Assembly (NCBI GenBank): GCA_035511515.1
Contig: DATKFG010000003.1
Location: 1-12,074 of the forward strand
Length of the DNA: 12,074 nucleotides
Origin: VBCK01 sp035511515
GTDB lineage: Bacteria > Pseudomonadota > Gammaproteobacteria > Burkholderiales > Burkholderiaceae_F
Direction of reading: 5' to 3'
The position numbers and the translations under genes are program-made. This document shows, piece by piece, positions 1-6,827 of the stretch. Under the pieces are notes generated by a model. It worked only from the letters and a program-made list of their open reading frames with translations, ran no database searches and was not told the origin of the DNA. Position 1 is the first letter of the stretch, and each line of letters starts with the position of its first letter.

Positions 1-279
1 CAGTCCCTTGTGATCGGTCTCGGTGTAGGCCGACAGCTTGAAGCGAACGCCGTACGGAGTGAGCTGAGGACCGAACCCGCCCACGTGGCACTTGACACAC
101 GCATAGCCGGTCTGGCGCGCATAACTCGGCAGCGCGGATGCAGATTCGGCAAAACCGATCGTCGTGCAGAGCAGCAGGAGCAAGCGGGAAACGGCCCAGA
201 AAGACAATCTCTCGCCGATGCGAGAGGTCATCTGCGTATCCCGCATCTCTGCGAAAATGAAGCTATTCATAGCGCTCAT
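1..279 (-). CDS. Exported cytochrome c-type protein, 5' part only (cut by window edge)
   Basis: The reverse strand reads open from an ATG at 279 to the window edge, giving 93 residues with the C-terminus missing. Residues 17–49 look like a signal peptide: an Arg-containing start, a Leu-rich core at 33–37 and an Ala-Ser-Ala end before Leu50. A heme c attachment motif CVKCH follows at residues 61–65, then GGFGPQLTPYG. That combination resembles periplasmic or outer-membrane-associated cytochrome proteins of proteobacteria whose electron partners are poorly known. The start is uncertain: in-frame ATGs exist at 279, 270, 246 and 231. The one at 231 has a GGGA seven bases upstream and gives the most normal signal peptide length; an in-frame TGA at 283–285 limits extension beyond 279. 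Two Fur-like motifs and a candidate promoter lie upstream. The heme motif is seen directly; the specific role is unknown. Confidence 0.75.
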   Translation of the reverse strand, partial: MSAMNSFIFAEMRDTQMTSRIGERLSFWAVSRLLLLLCTTIGFAESASALPSYARQTGYACVKCHVGGFGPQLTPYGVRFKLSAYTETDHKGL

Positions 280-427
280 GAGTCATGCCATCCCATCTTT
301 GTGATATAAAAAGTTCAGGTCCCGAGCACGGAACCTTCGATGAGCAATCTTTTCTCACACGAATTAGCTACGCGAATGACCATCATGCGCATCCCCCAGT
401 CATCCCCCATCTCTGGGCGGCTGCAAT

Positions 428-455
428 GTTATGACAGCATAAGGTCTTAAGTAAA
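428..455 (-). promoter_or_regulatory. Candidate extended -10 promoter for the cytochrome gene
   Basis: On the minus strand a -35-like TTTACT (450–455) is followed after 16 bases by CATAAC (428–433), preceded by TGT in the extended -10 position. Each hexamer matches four of six consensus bases. Transcription would start near 421, leaving a leader of roughly 140 nucleotides before the ATG at 279. The -35 overlaps the first Fur-like motif, which is the usual arrangement for repression. This is pattern matching only. Confidence 0.35.
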
Positions 456-469
456 TGAGAATTGTTTAC
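451..469. promoter_or_regulatory. Fur-box-like motif 1
   Basis: This 19-bp stretch begins GTAAA and ends TTTAC, a perfect 5-bp inverted end, and matches 12 of 19 positions of the classical Fur consensus (GATAATGATAATCATTATC). It overlaps the -35 of the candidate cytochrome promoter. It shares its first ten bases, GTAAATGAGA, with the motif at 486–504. Binding by Fur is inferred. Confidence 0.4.
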
Positions 470-485
470 CGTTCGTCGGTTTTGT

Positions 486-504
486 GTAAATGAGACGTAT
501 TTGC
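486..504. promoter_or_regulatory. Fur-box-like motif 2
   Basis: This is a second copy of GTAAATGAGA, exactly 35 bp after the first copy, followed by a diverged right half ending TATTTGC. It matches 11 of 19 positions of the Fur consensus. Paired operators are common at Fur-controlled promoters, but the right half is weak, so the direct repeat could also belong to another regulator. Confidence 0.3.
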
Positions 505-626
505 CGCAGCAAATCTAAAGGCGGACCGCGTCAGCGCGGCGCGCTTGTGTCGCGCCGGATTGGCGGAGCTAGAACGGCGATTTGAAGCAGCGCAGCCGGT
601 GCCTCACTTGCAGGCGCGCACCGGGT

Positions 627-706
627 GTGCCGAGGATCGCCCTGGCCAGAACCATCTGACGGGGGGAAAAGGAGCGCCGGTCCGGGTTCGGCGCGATCCT
701 CGGCAC
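627..706. repeat. 14-bp perfect inverted repeat enclosing a terminator-like hairpin
   Basis: GTGCCGAGGATCGC at 627–640 is the exact reverse complement of 693–706, with 52 bases between. The right arm ends 3 bp before the stop codon of the lipoprotein gene (709–711). The arms overlap the 3' part of the smaller hairpin at 674–694, so the two structures could compete in RNA. Confidence 0.6.
667..694 (-). terminator. Candidate Rho-independent terminator of the lipoprotein gene
   Basis: Reading the minus strand just after the lipoprotein stop codon, GCGCCG and CGGCGC arms (694–689 and 679–674) enclose a nine-base loop. They are followed by TCCTTTT and then a C-run. The stem is short but fully GC, and the T-tract is modest. 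The position fits termination of the two-gene envelope operon. Confidence 0.45.
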
Positions 707-708
707 GT

Positions 709-1233
709 TCAGCGCGCAGGTGGCGGGGGCGGAATTCCGGGCGGAGGCGGCGGTGGCGGTGGCATCATCCCCGACGGCGGCGGCGGCGGAGCCGAGTGAT
801 ACCCGCCGGCAGACTGGCCAGGCAGCAGGTTTCCGCGCGCGTACATGCACTGCTGATAGGCGATGTCATAGCGGCGCTGGGTGGCGCTGCGGGAGTAGTC
901 GGCCTCGCCGAGCCCGACGACTGTTCCACCAACGGCGCCGATCGCAGCGCCGGTTCCAGCCCCCGAATGACCGCCGGCGACTGCCCCAACGGCGGCGCCC
1001 AGCGCGGTGCCCACTGCTGCCGAAGTGACCGCGCTGGCGGCGGCGGCCTGCGAGGCGTTGGTTCCCCCGATCGACTGCGTGGCGTAATTCCGGCACAGCT
1101 GATCGTCGGCGACAAACAGGTCGAACGGCTTGCCGGGCGGCGGCATCACGGCCACGCTGGGCCCGTTCGGAATCTGGGCGCAGGCCGCCAGCAGGATCGC
1201 ACCGGCCGCGATACCGAAGGTTCTCGTTCTCAT
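709..1233 (-). CDS. Glycine-zipper lipoprotein with C-terminal polyproline tail
   Basis: This predicted outer-membrane lipoprotein has 174 residues. The N-terminus is a type II signal peptide with lipobox LAAC (residues 15–18); Ala at +2 favours the outer membrane. Residues about 64–110 are almost all Gly, Ala, Val and Thr with GxxxG-type spacing, a glycine-zipper segment like those in YMGG/SlyB-like envelope proteins. The tail from about 149 is runs of four to eight prolines split by Gly and Met. Three further Cys-free stretches separate Cys47 and Cys129, which could pair. I chose the ATG at 1233 because AGGAG lies seven bases upstream and the signal peptide starts immediately; a longer frame to 1260 adds nine unlikely residues. 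It lies 34 bp downstream of the Trp/Pro-rich gene, so they are probably co-transcribed. The function is unknown; glycine-zipper lipoproteins are often envelope-structural. Confidence 0.75.
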   Translation of the reverse strand: MRTRTFGIAAGAILLAACAQIPNGPSVAVMPPPGKPFDLFVADDQLCRNYATQSIGGTNASQAAAASAVTSAAVGTALGAAVGAVAGGHSGAGTGAAIGAVGGTVVGLGEADYSRSATQRRYDIAYQQCMYARGNLLPGQSAGGYHSAPPPPPSGMMPPPPPPPPGIPPPPPAR

Positions 1234-1240
1234 CTGGTTT

Positions 1241-1245
1241 CTCCT
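1241..1245 (-). promoter_or_regulatory. Shine-Dalgarno deciding the lipoprotein start
   Basis: AGGAG on the minus strand, seven bases before the ATG at 1233. It supports that start over the in-frame ATG at 1260. Confidence 0.65.
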
Positions 1246-1267
1246 GAAGCTCGAATACATTGACCGA

Positions 1268-1753
1268 TTATCGCGGCGGCGCCGGTGGCGGGGGTGTCTG
1301 TGGCGATGGCGCCGGTGCTTCGGCAGGCGGCGTGCCCGGCGTAGCCGGCACGGCGCGCCAGCCGCCCGGGCAGGCTGGCACGTACGGGTAGTAGCCTCTC
1401 GCGCCTTCGCAGTAGTACCAATTTTGCGGAGGCGGTGGCGGCGCGGCGGGTCTGGCCGGCGCCGGCTGAACGATCACCGCGACCGGCGGCTCGTAAGGGT
1501 TCGGATAGGGGTAGACCGGCTCGGGGTAGAAGTACCAGGTCGGCCCGACGATCCACCACCACCCCCAGCGGCCGTCATGAAACTCGTGCCGCCAGCGGCC
1601 TTCGCGCCACAAGTCCCAGTCGTGCTCATGGAAGCGCTCGATGTGGCCTCGCCAGCGCCAATCATCCCGATCGGCCCACGACGGCTGAACGAAAGCCATC
1701 GCGCCGATGACTGCACCTGCGAGCGCTACCAGTCCACGACATCCACTTTTCAC
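1268..1753 (-). CDS. Secreted Trp/Tyr/Pro-rich protein of unknown function
   Basis: The protein has 161 residues from a GTG start. A signal peptide occupies residues 1–27 (Lys/Arg start, Leu-Val-Ala core, PSWA before Asp28). Residues 29–76 are dense in Trp, His, Arg and Asp, including a WGWWW cluster at 64–68. A Tyr-Pro segment and polyproline linker follow. Residues 112–136 carry the WYYC…GYYPYV…C…GW pattern, with Cys115 and Cys128 likely to be disulfide-bonded. That motif recurs in uncharacterised exported proteins of proteobacteria. The GTG at 1753 has GGAG six bases upstream and starts directly on the signal peptide. ATGs at 1786 and 1774 would prepend 11 or 7 residues without a ribosome-binding site. 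It is upstream of, and probably co-transcribed with, the glycine-zipper lipoprotein gene. No enzymatic motif is visible. Confidence 0.7.
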   Translation of the reverse strand: MKSGCRGLVALAGAVIGAMAFVQPSWADRDDWRWRGHIERFHEHDWDLWREGRWRHEFHDGRWGWWWIVGPTWYFYPEPVYPYPNPYEPPVAVIVQPAPARPAAPPPPPQNWYYCEGARGYYPYVPACPGGWRAVPATPGTPPAEAPAPSPQTPPPPAPPR

Positions 1754-1759
1754 GTTGTG

Positions 1760-1763
1760 CTCC
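1760..1763 (-). promoter_or_regulatory. Shine-Dalgarno supporting a GTG start
   Basis: GGAG on the minus strand, six bases before the GTG at 1753. It favours the shorter protein, which begins at its signal peptide. Confidence 0.5.
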
Positions 1764-1926
1764 AGTCCCGTCATCCAACGCCGCATTGCAGTGCGTTCGA
1801 GTCAATCGCGTAGCCATTGTGCCGCTACATTGTGCAACGAGCGTAACGGCTTGTAAGAATGCGGTCTTGCCGTGTGCGAACGAGGCCGCTTCGGTGCAGG
1901 GGTCGCGCGCCGGCGGCGGGCCTTCG

Positions 1927-1945
1927 GGCGCGAACCGTTCGCGCC
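1927..1945 (-). terminator. Palindrome at the ligase stop codon, possible terminator
   Basis: GGCGCGAAC and GTTCGCGCC flank a single C, a perfect 9-bp palindrome that touches the TAG stop (1945–1947) of the ligase gene. A stem of about seven pairs with a small loop would form in the transcript. No T-run follows, so intrinsic termination is doubtful; it may instead shield the mRNA 3' end. Confidence 0.3.
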
Positions 1946-3426
1946 TAGCTCGGACTCGTGACCGCAGCGCCCCGATTCGTCGCGGCCGCGTCGCGTCGAG
2001 CACATACGCGCCGCAATTTGCCGTTGATCGGATCAATCTGGGGCGGAGCCGCATCGGTGTGGACGAATACGTTCTGCGCGCCCAGCTCGGCGCAGAAGCC
2101 GCGAATGCATTGCTCGGTGCGCGCCGCCACTTCGCTCGGATTTCCCTCCGACGGGTCGATCCGAAGCAGCAGTTGATTGGCGGCTTCCTCGACGACCTGG
2201 AAGCGGTATACGCCGGCCCGCTCCTCGATCGCGGTGCACAGCGCCAGGGGAATTACCCGTTCCACGAGTCCGTCGGGCCGTTGCAGGCAGATGGTGTCGT
2301 CGCGACGGCCCTCGACCCGTATCGCCGGCAGCGGGCTGCCGCAGGGGCACGGGTCGGGCAGGTAGGTAATGCTGTCGCCCAGGTCGTAGCGGATGATCGG
2401 CTGGATGAAATTGGCCAGGTTCGTCAACAATGCGGTCGACGACGGGGTGCCGTCGGGAACCGGATGCCCGTCGCGATCGACCGCTTCCAGGATCACCCAG
2501 TCGCGGTTCAAATGCAGCGAGCCGCGGCCGCAGTCGAACGCGATGTTCAGGAACTCCGAGGCGCCGTAATCGTCGATCACCGGGCAGCCGAAAGCCCCCG
2601 CGATGTCGGCGCGATCGCGCCGCGACAGCGTCTCGCCTCCGCTCCAGATTCCTTTCAGCTTCAATCCCAGCCGCCCCTCGCGCTGCTGCTCCGCCAGCGC
2701 GACCAGCTCCGAGGCATAGCTGGTCAGGATCTGCGGATCGAAGTGGACGAGCTGCTCGCACACGCTGTGCAGCGATTGCAGCACCGAAATCGCTCGCGTG
2801 TGCCCCGCCATCCAGGGATTCATCAGCAGCATCCGGCGCCACATCGTGACGCCGGAAAAATGACCATCGAGCGCGGCCGCGTAAGCGAAGCGCGCGCCCC
2901 CGGAGATCGAACGCAGCATCGCGCGCGCATCGACGCCGTTGCGAACCGCGAACAGGGCCTCGTACACCGCCAGGGCCTGCGGGTCCTGGACAAAAATGCC
3001 CGGTGTGCCGGTCGTACCCGAACTGGTCCAGATCGCGTACTGGCCCAGATAATGGCGCCCGATACGGGCCGGATCCTGCGTGAACTGCAACAGCGCATCG
3101 AGCGACAGTTCGGGCCGCGTGACCCAACGGTCGAAGTTCGCCATCAGACGGGACTTGCTGACCACCGGCAACTGCTCCAGCGCCACGCGGCCGGGCGGCA
3201 GGCCCTGGTACAGGTCCCCGTAGAATTTCGAATGGCGCCGTGCGTGCGCAACCAGCGTGTTGAGCCGATGCATGGCCCGGACGCGGATCACTTCGGGGTT
3301 GGCAAGCCCCGCGAGCCACACGTCGGTGCTGTGATTCAGGAATCCCCACGCCTCGGCGGCGAAGGCCATCGGCCCCACCGCGTTGGCGCCCGCTTGTCCC
3401 GTGGGGGCATTGTTCGAGAACGACAT
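1945..3426 (-). CDS. PaaK/CapK-like adenylate-forming ligase (phenylacetate-CoA ligase family)
   Basis: This cytosolic enzyme of 493 residues would activate a carboxylic acid with ATP as an acyl-adenylate, usually then transferring it to CoA. Family signatures occur in order: the phosphate-binding loop TSSGTTGTPG at 134–143, the adenine-binding DDYGASE at 285–291, YDLGD at 347–351, GRRDD at 373–377, and the C-terminal catalytic Lys470 in NGKLRR. A CPCG at 360–363 just before the hinge matches PaaK/CapK proteins. The length is somewhat above PaaK (about 430–440) because of an N-terminal segment and an Ala-rich tail. GGGAG lies nine bases before the ATG at 3426. No paa, fatty-acid or natural-product genes are adjacent, so the substrate cannot be named; phenylacetate is only one option. 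It is divergent from the exported beta-propeller gene with 159 bp between the starts. Confidence 0.8.
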   Translation of the reverse strand: MSFSNNAPTGQAGANAVGPMAFAAEAWGFLNHSTDVWLAGLANPEVIRVRAMHRLNTLVAHARRHSKFYGDLYQGLPPGRVALEQLPVVSKSRLMANFDRWVTRPELSLDALLQFTQDPARIGRHYLGQYAIWTSSGTTGTPGIFVQDPQALAVYEALFAVRNGVDARAMLRSISGGARFAYAAALDGHFSGVTMWRRMLLMNPWMAGHTRAISVLQSLHSVCEQLVHFDPQILTSYASELVALAEQQREGRLGLKLKGIWSGGETLSRRDRADIAGAFGCPVIDDYGASEFLNIAFDCGRGSLHLNRDWVILEAVDRDGHPVPDGTPSSTALLTNLANFIQPIIRYDLGDSITYLPDPCPCGSPLPAIRVEGRRDDTICLQRPDGLVERVIPLALCTAIEERAGVYRFQVVEEAANQLLLRIDPSEGNPSEVAARTEQCIRGFCAELGAQNVFVHTDAAPPQIDPINGKLRRVCARRDAAATNRGAAVTSPS

Positions 3427-3574
3427 CGAGCGAGTCTCCCTTGGGCGCGCACATCCCGCGCGGTCAGAATAACCCCAACTGCGCGTGCCCGTCTGGCAAG
3501 AATCTGTGATGGGATTGCGCGCGCTCGTTGGGTGTCGCGCGGTTGAGCGTTGATATTTCAGGCGGTGGCATTTC

Positions 3575-3580
3575 AGGGAG
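3575..3580 (+). promoter_or_regulatory. Shine-Dalgarno deciding the beta-propeller start
   Basis: AGGGAG five bases before the ATG at 3586. It excludes the in-frame ATG at 3550, which lacks such a site and would spoil the signal peptide. Confidence 0.65.
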
Positions 3581-3585
3581 CTTTC

Positions 3586-4551
3586 ATGATCAGACTGATT
3601 CGCGTCACGCTGCTTTCATCGTTGCCGCTCGCATGGGCGGCGAGTCCCGTTGCATGGGCCGCACCGACGGGCTTCGATGTGCCGCCCGGCTCGCATCCGC
3701 ACGACGTGGCGCCGGCGCCCGGCGGCGGGCCGGTCTACTTCACCGCCCAGCGTTCCGGAAAACTCGGGATCCTGGACCCGGCCAGTGGTCACGTCGACCT
3801 GGTATCGCTGGGTGACGGATCGGCGCCGCACGGTGTGATCGTCGGGCCCGACGCGGCCGCCTGGATCACGGACGGCGGGCAAAATGCGATCGTCCGAGTC
3901 GATCCGTCGAGCCACGCGGTGCGGCGCTGGCCACTTCCCGCCGACGCGCCCGATGCGAACCTGAATACGGCGACGTTCGACCGGCGTGGCCGGATCTGGT
4001 TCACCGGGCAGGCTGGCTACTACGGCCGGCTCGATCCGCGCAACGGCGACATCAAGGCGTGGAAAGCGCCGCGCGGGGCCGGTCCCTATGGGATCTGCAC
4101 GACGCCGAGCGGGGAGGTCTACTTCGCGTCGCTGGCCGGAAACTTCATCGCACATGTCGACCTCGATTCGGGTGTCGCGACCGTGATCGAACCGCCCACG
4201 CGCAAGCAAGGCGCGCGCCGCGTGTGGTCGGATTCGCGCGGCCGCATCTGGGTCAGCTACTGGAATACCGGACAGGTCGGCGCCTACGATGCGTCTACGT
4301 CGAGCTGGCGCGAGTGGGCGCTGCCTGGAGCGGCGCACGCTTATGCGGTATGGGTCGACGCCGCCGACCGGGTCTGGTTGAGCGACTGGTCGAGCAACTC
4401 GATCGTGCGCTTCGACCCGGCCAGTGAGCGCTTCGAGACGTTCGCACTGGACCGCCCGGGCGCCGCGGTGCGACAGATGATGGGGCGCACGGGCGAGGTG
4501 TGGGCGCCGGAGTCCGCGCACGACCGGCTGGTGATGTTGCCGAGTCACTGA
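3586..4551 (+). CDS. Exported Vgb-like (streptogramin lyase family) beta-propeller
   Basis: The protein has 321 residues. A signal peptide occupies residues 1–25 (Arg at 3 and 6, Leu-rich core, AWA before Ala26), so it should be periplasmic or secreted. The mature part shows about seven repeats of roughly 40 residues, each with a small-residue loop, an aromatic strand such as AAWITD, RIWFTG, RIWVSY, RVWLSD or EVWAPE, and an ending near VDP or FDP. This is the seven-bladed propeller pattern of virginiamycin B lyase-like proteins. Vgb itself is a cytoplasmic Mg-dependent lyase of streptogramin B antibiotics. Environmental homologues with signal peptides are common and mostly unassigned, so resistance should not be assumed. 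His251 and Glu304, Glu309 and His312 are candidate active-site residues by position only. It is divergent from the adenylate-forming ligase and convergent with ftsH. Confidence 0.75.
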   Translation: MIRLIRVTLLSSLPLAWAASPVAWAAPTGFDVPPGSHPHDVAPAPGGGPVYFTAQRSGKLGILDPASGHVDLVSLGDGSAPHGVIVGPDAAAWITDGGQNAIVRVDPSSHAVRRWPLPADAPDANLNTATFDRRGRIWFTGQAGYYGRLDPRNGDIKAWKAPRGAGPYGICTTPSGEVYFASLAGNFIAHVDLDSGVATVIEPPTRKQGARRVWSDSRGRIWVSYWNTGQVGAYDASTSSWREWALPGAAHAYAVWVDAADRVWLSDWSSNSIVRFDPASERFETFALDRPGAAVRQMMGRTGEVWAPESAHDRLVMLPSH

Positions 4552-4728
4552 GCGTGCCAGAAGGGCTTTAAACCAGCGCGGTTATCGCGCATCCCGCCTT
4601 GACTCGGAGTTAGCTTGTTTGGGTGAAGTGGCAGCGGTCCGATTCAGCGGTAACGTGTTCTCGCCTCTTTACGCCTCGGCAATCCAGTAGGAGGCTTTAA
4701 CGCCGGCCAGCTCGCCGGCACCCGGCAG

Positions 4729-4756
4729 GGCACAGGCGACATTGCGCGCCTGTGCC
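4729..4756. terminator. Inverted repeat between convergent genes, possible bidirectional terminator
   Basis: GGCACAGGCG (4729–4738) and CGCCTGTGCC (4747–4756) form a perfect 10-bp stem with an eight-base loop. It lies 10 bp beyond the ftsH stop codon and 178 bp beyond the propeller stop. A second GC-rich stem (two GCCGGC copies, about 4702–4719) is adjacent, and a weak GCGCG/CGCGC stem lies at 4576–4590. None has a T-run, so termination by hairpin alone is uncertain. The rest of 4552–4765 shows no gene. Confidence 0.4.
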
Positions 4757-4765
4757 ATGCGTCCG

Positions 4766-6631
4766 CTAAAGAGCGTTACTACCCACGGCGATGTCGCGCG
4801 CCTGGGTCGCTTTGACGTCCTGGTTACTGCCGGCCGCGGCGAGCAGTTGGCTCAGTTCGGGGTCGACCAGCGTTTCCTTCTCCAGCAGCCGTCGTGCGCC
4901 GCGCTCCAGGACGCTGCGTCGCTCCGTCAGGATCTTGAGGCTTTTCGCGAACGCCGCCTCCACCAGGTCGCGCGAGGCCACATCGATTTCACGCGCGGTC
5001 TGCTCCGAATAGTTGCGCGGCGCCGGGTTGATGCCATCCGCGCCCAGGAAGGTCGAGCGCTCCTGTTCGTAGACGACCGGCCCGAGGGTCGGATCCATTC
5101 CGTAGCGGGCCACGATGCTGCGCGCGATCTGCGTCGCCTTCGCCAGGTCGTCCGCGGCGCCGGTGGACAGCTGCCCGAACATCAGCTGCTCGGCAGCTCG
5201 TCCTCCCAGCAGCGTCGCCATCCGGTTGTCCAGCTCGGAGAATGTCATCAGGTAGCGGTCCTCGGTCGGCCGCTGCAGCGTGTAACCGAGCGCGCCGATT
5301 CCGCGCGGAATGATCGAGATCTTCTGGACCGGGTCCGTTCCCGGCAGCGCGGCCGCGACCAGTGCGTGCCCCATTTCGTGATGCGCCACCACGTTGCGTT
5401 CGATCGGGCTGAGCACCCGGCTCTTTTTCTCCAGGCCGGCCACGATGCGCTCGATCGCGATGGTGAAGTCGTCCGTTCCCACCTGCTGGTGGTTGCTGCG
5501 CGTTGCCTGCAGCGCCGCTTCGTTGACCAGGTTGGCCAGATCCGCTCCGCTGAAGCCGGCCGTCAGCGCCGCGATCTGGTCCAGGTCCGCGTCCGGGGCC
5601 AGCGCGATCTTCTTCGCGTGCACCCGCAGGATCTGCACCCGGCCCGCCCGATCGGGCCGATCGACCAGGATCTGCCGGTCGAAGCGACCGGCGCGCAGCA
5701 GCGCCGGGTCCAGGATCTCGGGGCGGTTGGTGGCCGCGATCAGCACCAGCCCCAATTTCGGATCGAAACCATCCATCTCGGCCAGCAACTGATTGAGCGT
5801 CTGTTCCTTTTCATCGTGACCGCCGATCGCGTAGGCGCCGCGCGCGCGTCCGAGCGCATCGATCTCGTCGATGAAGATAATGGCCGGCGCCTTCTTGCGC
5901 GCCTCCTCGAACAGGTCCCGCACCCGCGCGGCGCCGACGCCGACGAACATCTCGACGAATTCGGATCCGTTGATCGAGAAAAAAGGAACGCCCGCCTCGC
6001 CCGCCACTGCGCGCGCCAGCAGCGTCTTGCCGGTGCCCGGCGGGCCTACCAGCAGCACGCCCTTGGGCATGCGCGCGCCCAGGCGGCTGTAGCTGGCCGG
6101 ATCCTTCAGGAATCCGACCACCTCCTTGAGCTCCTGCTTGGCCTCGTCGACACCGGCCACATCATCGAACGTGACTTTGACATCGGTTTCCACATACACC
6201 TTGGCCTTGCTCTTGCCGATCGACAGCAGGCCGGTGCCGACCCTTTCCTGCAGGCGGCGGATCAGGAAGAACCAGATGGCGGCGAACACCAGCGCCGGCA
6301 CGACCCAGCCGAGCAGGTCCTTGAAAAAGGTGTTTTCGATCACGCCGGTGAACTTGACCCCGTACGCTTGCAGATCCTTGGCCAGCTCGGGATCGACTCG
6401 CGTTGTGACGAACAGCTTGCGGCCATCGGGAAGCGGCTTTTTCAGCGTTCCCTGGATCACGTTGGAGCCAATGGCGATGTCCTGCACGTCGCCGGCTTTG
6501 AGCTGAGCGAGAAAATCGCTGTAGGCGAGCGGTTCGATCGTGCGGTATTGCACCCAGGCGTTCTGCAGCAGCAGCACGCCGATAAAAGCGAAGATGATGT
6601 AGACGGTGTTGATCTGCGTCTTCTGATTCAT
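4766..6631 (-). CDS. ftsH: ATP-dependent zinc metalloprotease FtsH
   Basis: FtsH is a membrane-anchored AAA+ protease that extracts and degrades membrane proteins and some regulators at the inner membrane. This copy has 621 residues from the ATG at 6631. Transmembrane segments lie at about 9–27 and 106–125, enclosing a periplasmic domain. The AAA module has Walker A GPPGTGKT (196–203), the pore loop FVGVG (229–233), Walker B IIFIDE (251–256) and the second region of homology ending GRFDR (315–319). The protease domain carries the zinc motif HEMGH (418–422), with Asp494 or Asp495 as the likely third ligand. All catalytic residues are present. The gene is not beside rlmE, the usual ftsH neighbour, so it may be a second paralogue. 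The open frame continues 56 codons upstream to 6799, but the FtsH-like sequence starts at MNQK and a G-rich stretch (GGGGGAG) precedes that ATG closely. It follows ubiX by 196 bp. Confidence 0.95.
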   Translation of the reverse strand: MNQKTQINTVYIIFAFIGVLLLQNAWVQYRTIEPLAYSDFLAQLKAGDVQDIAIGSNVIQGTLKKPLPDGRKLFVTTRVDPELAKDLQAYGVKFTGVIENTFFKDLLGWVVPALVFAAIWFFLIRRLQERVGTGLLSIGKSKAKVYVETDVKVTFDDVAGVDEAKQELKEVVGFLKDPASYSRLGARMPKGVLLVGPPGTGKTLLARAVAGEAGVPFFSINGSEFVEMFVGVGAARVRDLFEEARKKAPAIIFIDEIDALGRARGAYAIGGHDEKEQTLNQLLAEMDGFDPKLGLVLIAATNRPEILDPALLRAGRFDRQILVDRPDRAGRVQILRVHAKKIALAPDADLDQIAALTAGFSGADLANLVNEAALQATRSNHQQVGTDDFTIAIERIVAGLEKKSRVLSPIERNVVAHHEMGHALVAAALPGTDPVQKISIIPRGIGALGYTLQRPTEDRYLMTFSELDNRMATLLGGRAAEQLMFGQLSTGAADDLAKATQIARSIVARYGMDPTLGPVVYEQERSTFLGADGINPAPRNYSEQTAREIDVASRDLVEAAFAKSLKILTERRSVLERGARRLLEKETLVDPELSQLLAAAGSNQDVKATQARDIAVGSNAL

Positions 6632-6827
6632 CGCTCCCCCCGGATCAGCGCCAGGCCCGTGCGCCCGCATCGTGACGGCCTGCTCATCGGCAGTCAACGC
6701 CTCGATCGAAACGGCAGCAGCTCCTGTGCCCAATCCAGGAACTACGGCGAGTCGCGCCGCCTGAAGCATGTCAGTCGGCGATTGCCGTAATGCCGCCATC
6801 CAGCAAGGTGCCGGATGCGTGTGCTGG

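Larger units (their letters stand above)
280..626. other. Gene-free region upstream of the cytochrome gene
   Basis: I see no credible gene here. It is clearly less GC-rich than its surroundings between about 300 and 520. It holds the two Fur-like motifs and the candidate minus-strand promoter listed separately. A short hairpin lies at 538–556 (GGCGCG and CGCGCC arms around seven bases), without a T-run. A near-tandem duplication of CATCCCCCA occurs at about 390–409. The only small reading frame (about 31 codons, minus strand, roughly 320–410) has no proper ribosome-binding site. Confidence 0.5.

Noticed and set aside
320..410. A roughly 31-codon minus-strand frame between the Fur-like motifs and the cytochrome gene
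   Set aside because: No good ribosome-binding site, no recognisable product, and it lies in the likely 5' leader.
569..850. Minus-strand frame of 93 codons overlapping the lipoprotein 3' end
   Set aside because: It overlaps the lipoprotein in another frame and continues across the inverted repeat and terminator; no family resemblance.
1786..3546. Plus-strand open frame of 586 codons opposite the ligase gene
   Set aside because: Antisense shadow; the minus strand encodes a protein with all adenylate-forming motifs in order.
3528..3557. TTGGGT and GATATT with 18-bp spacing as a promoter for the propeller gene
   Set aside because: Only partial matches to both hexamers; not better than expected by chance in the 159-bp gap.
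3586..4551. Calling the propeller a streptogramin resistance gene
   Set aside because: The signal peptide and unverified active-site residues do not support an antibiotic-lyase role; the family is broad.
4742..6790. Long plus-strand open frame of 682 codons opposite ftsH
   Set aside because: It is the antisense shadow of ftsH; high GC removes stop codons. The product is Arg/Gln/His-rich with no recognisable domain.
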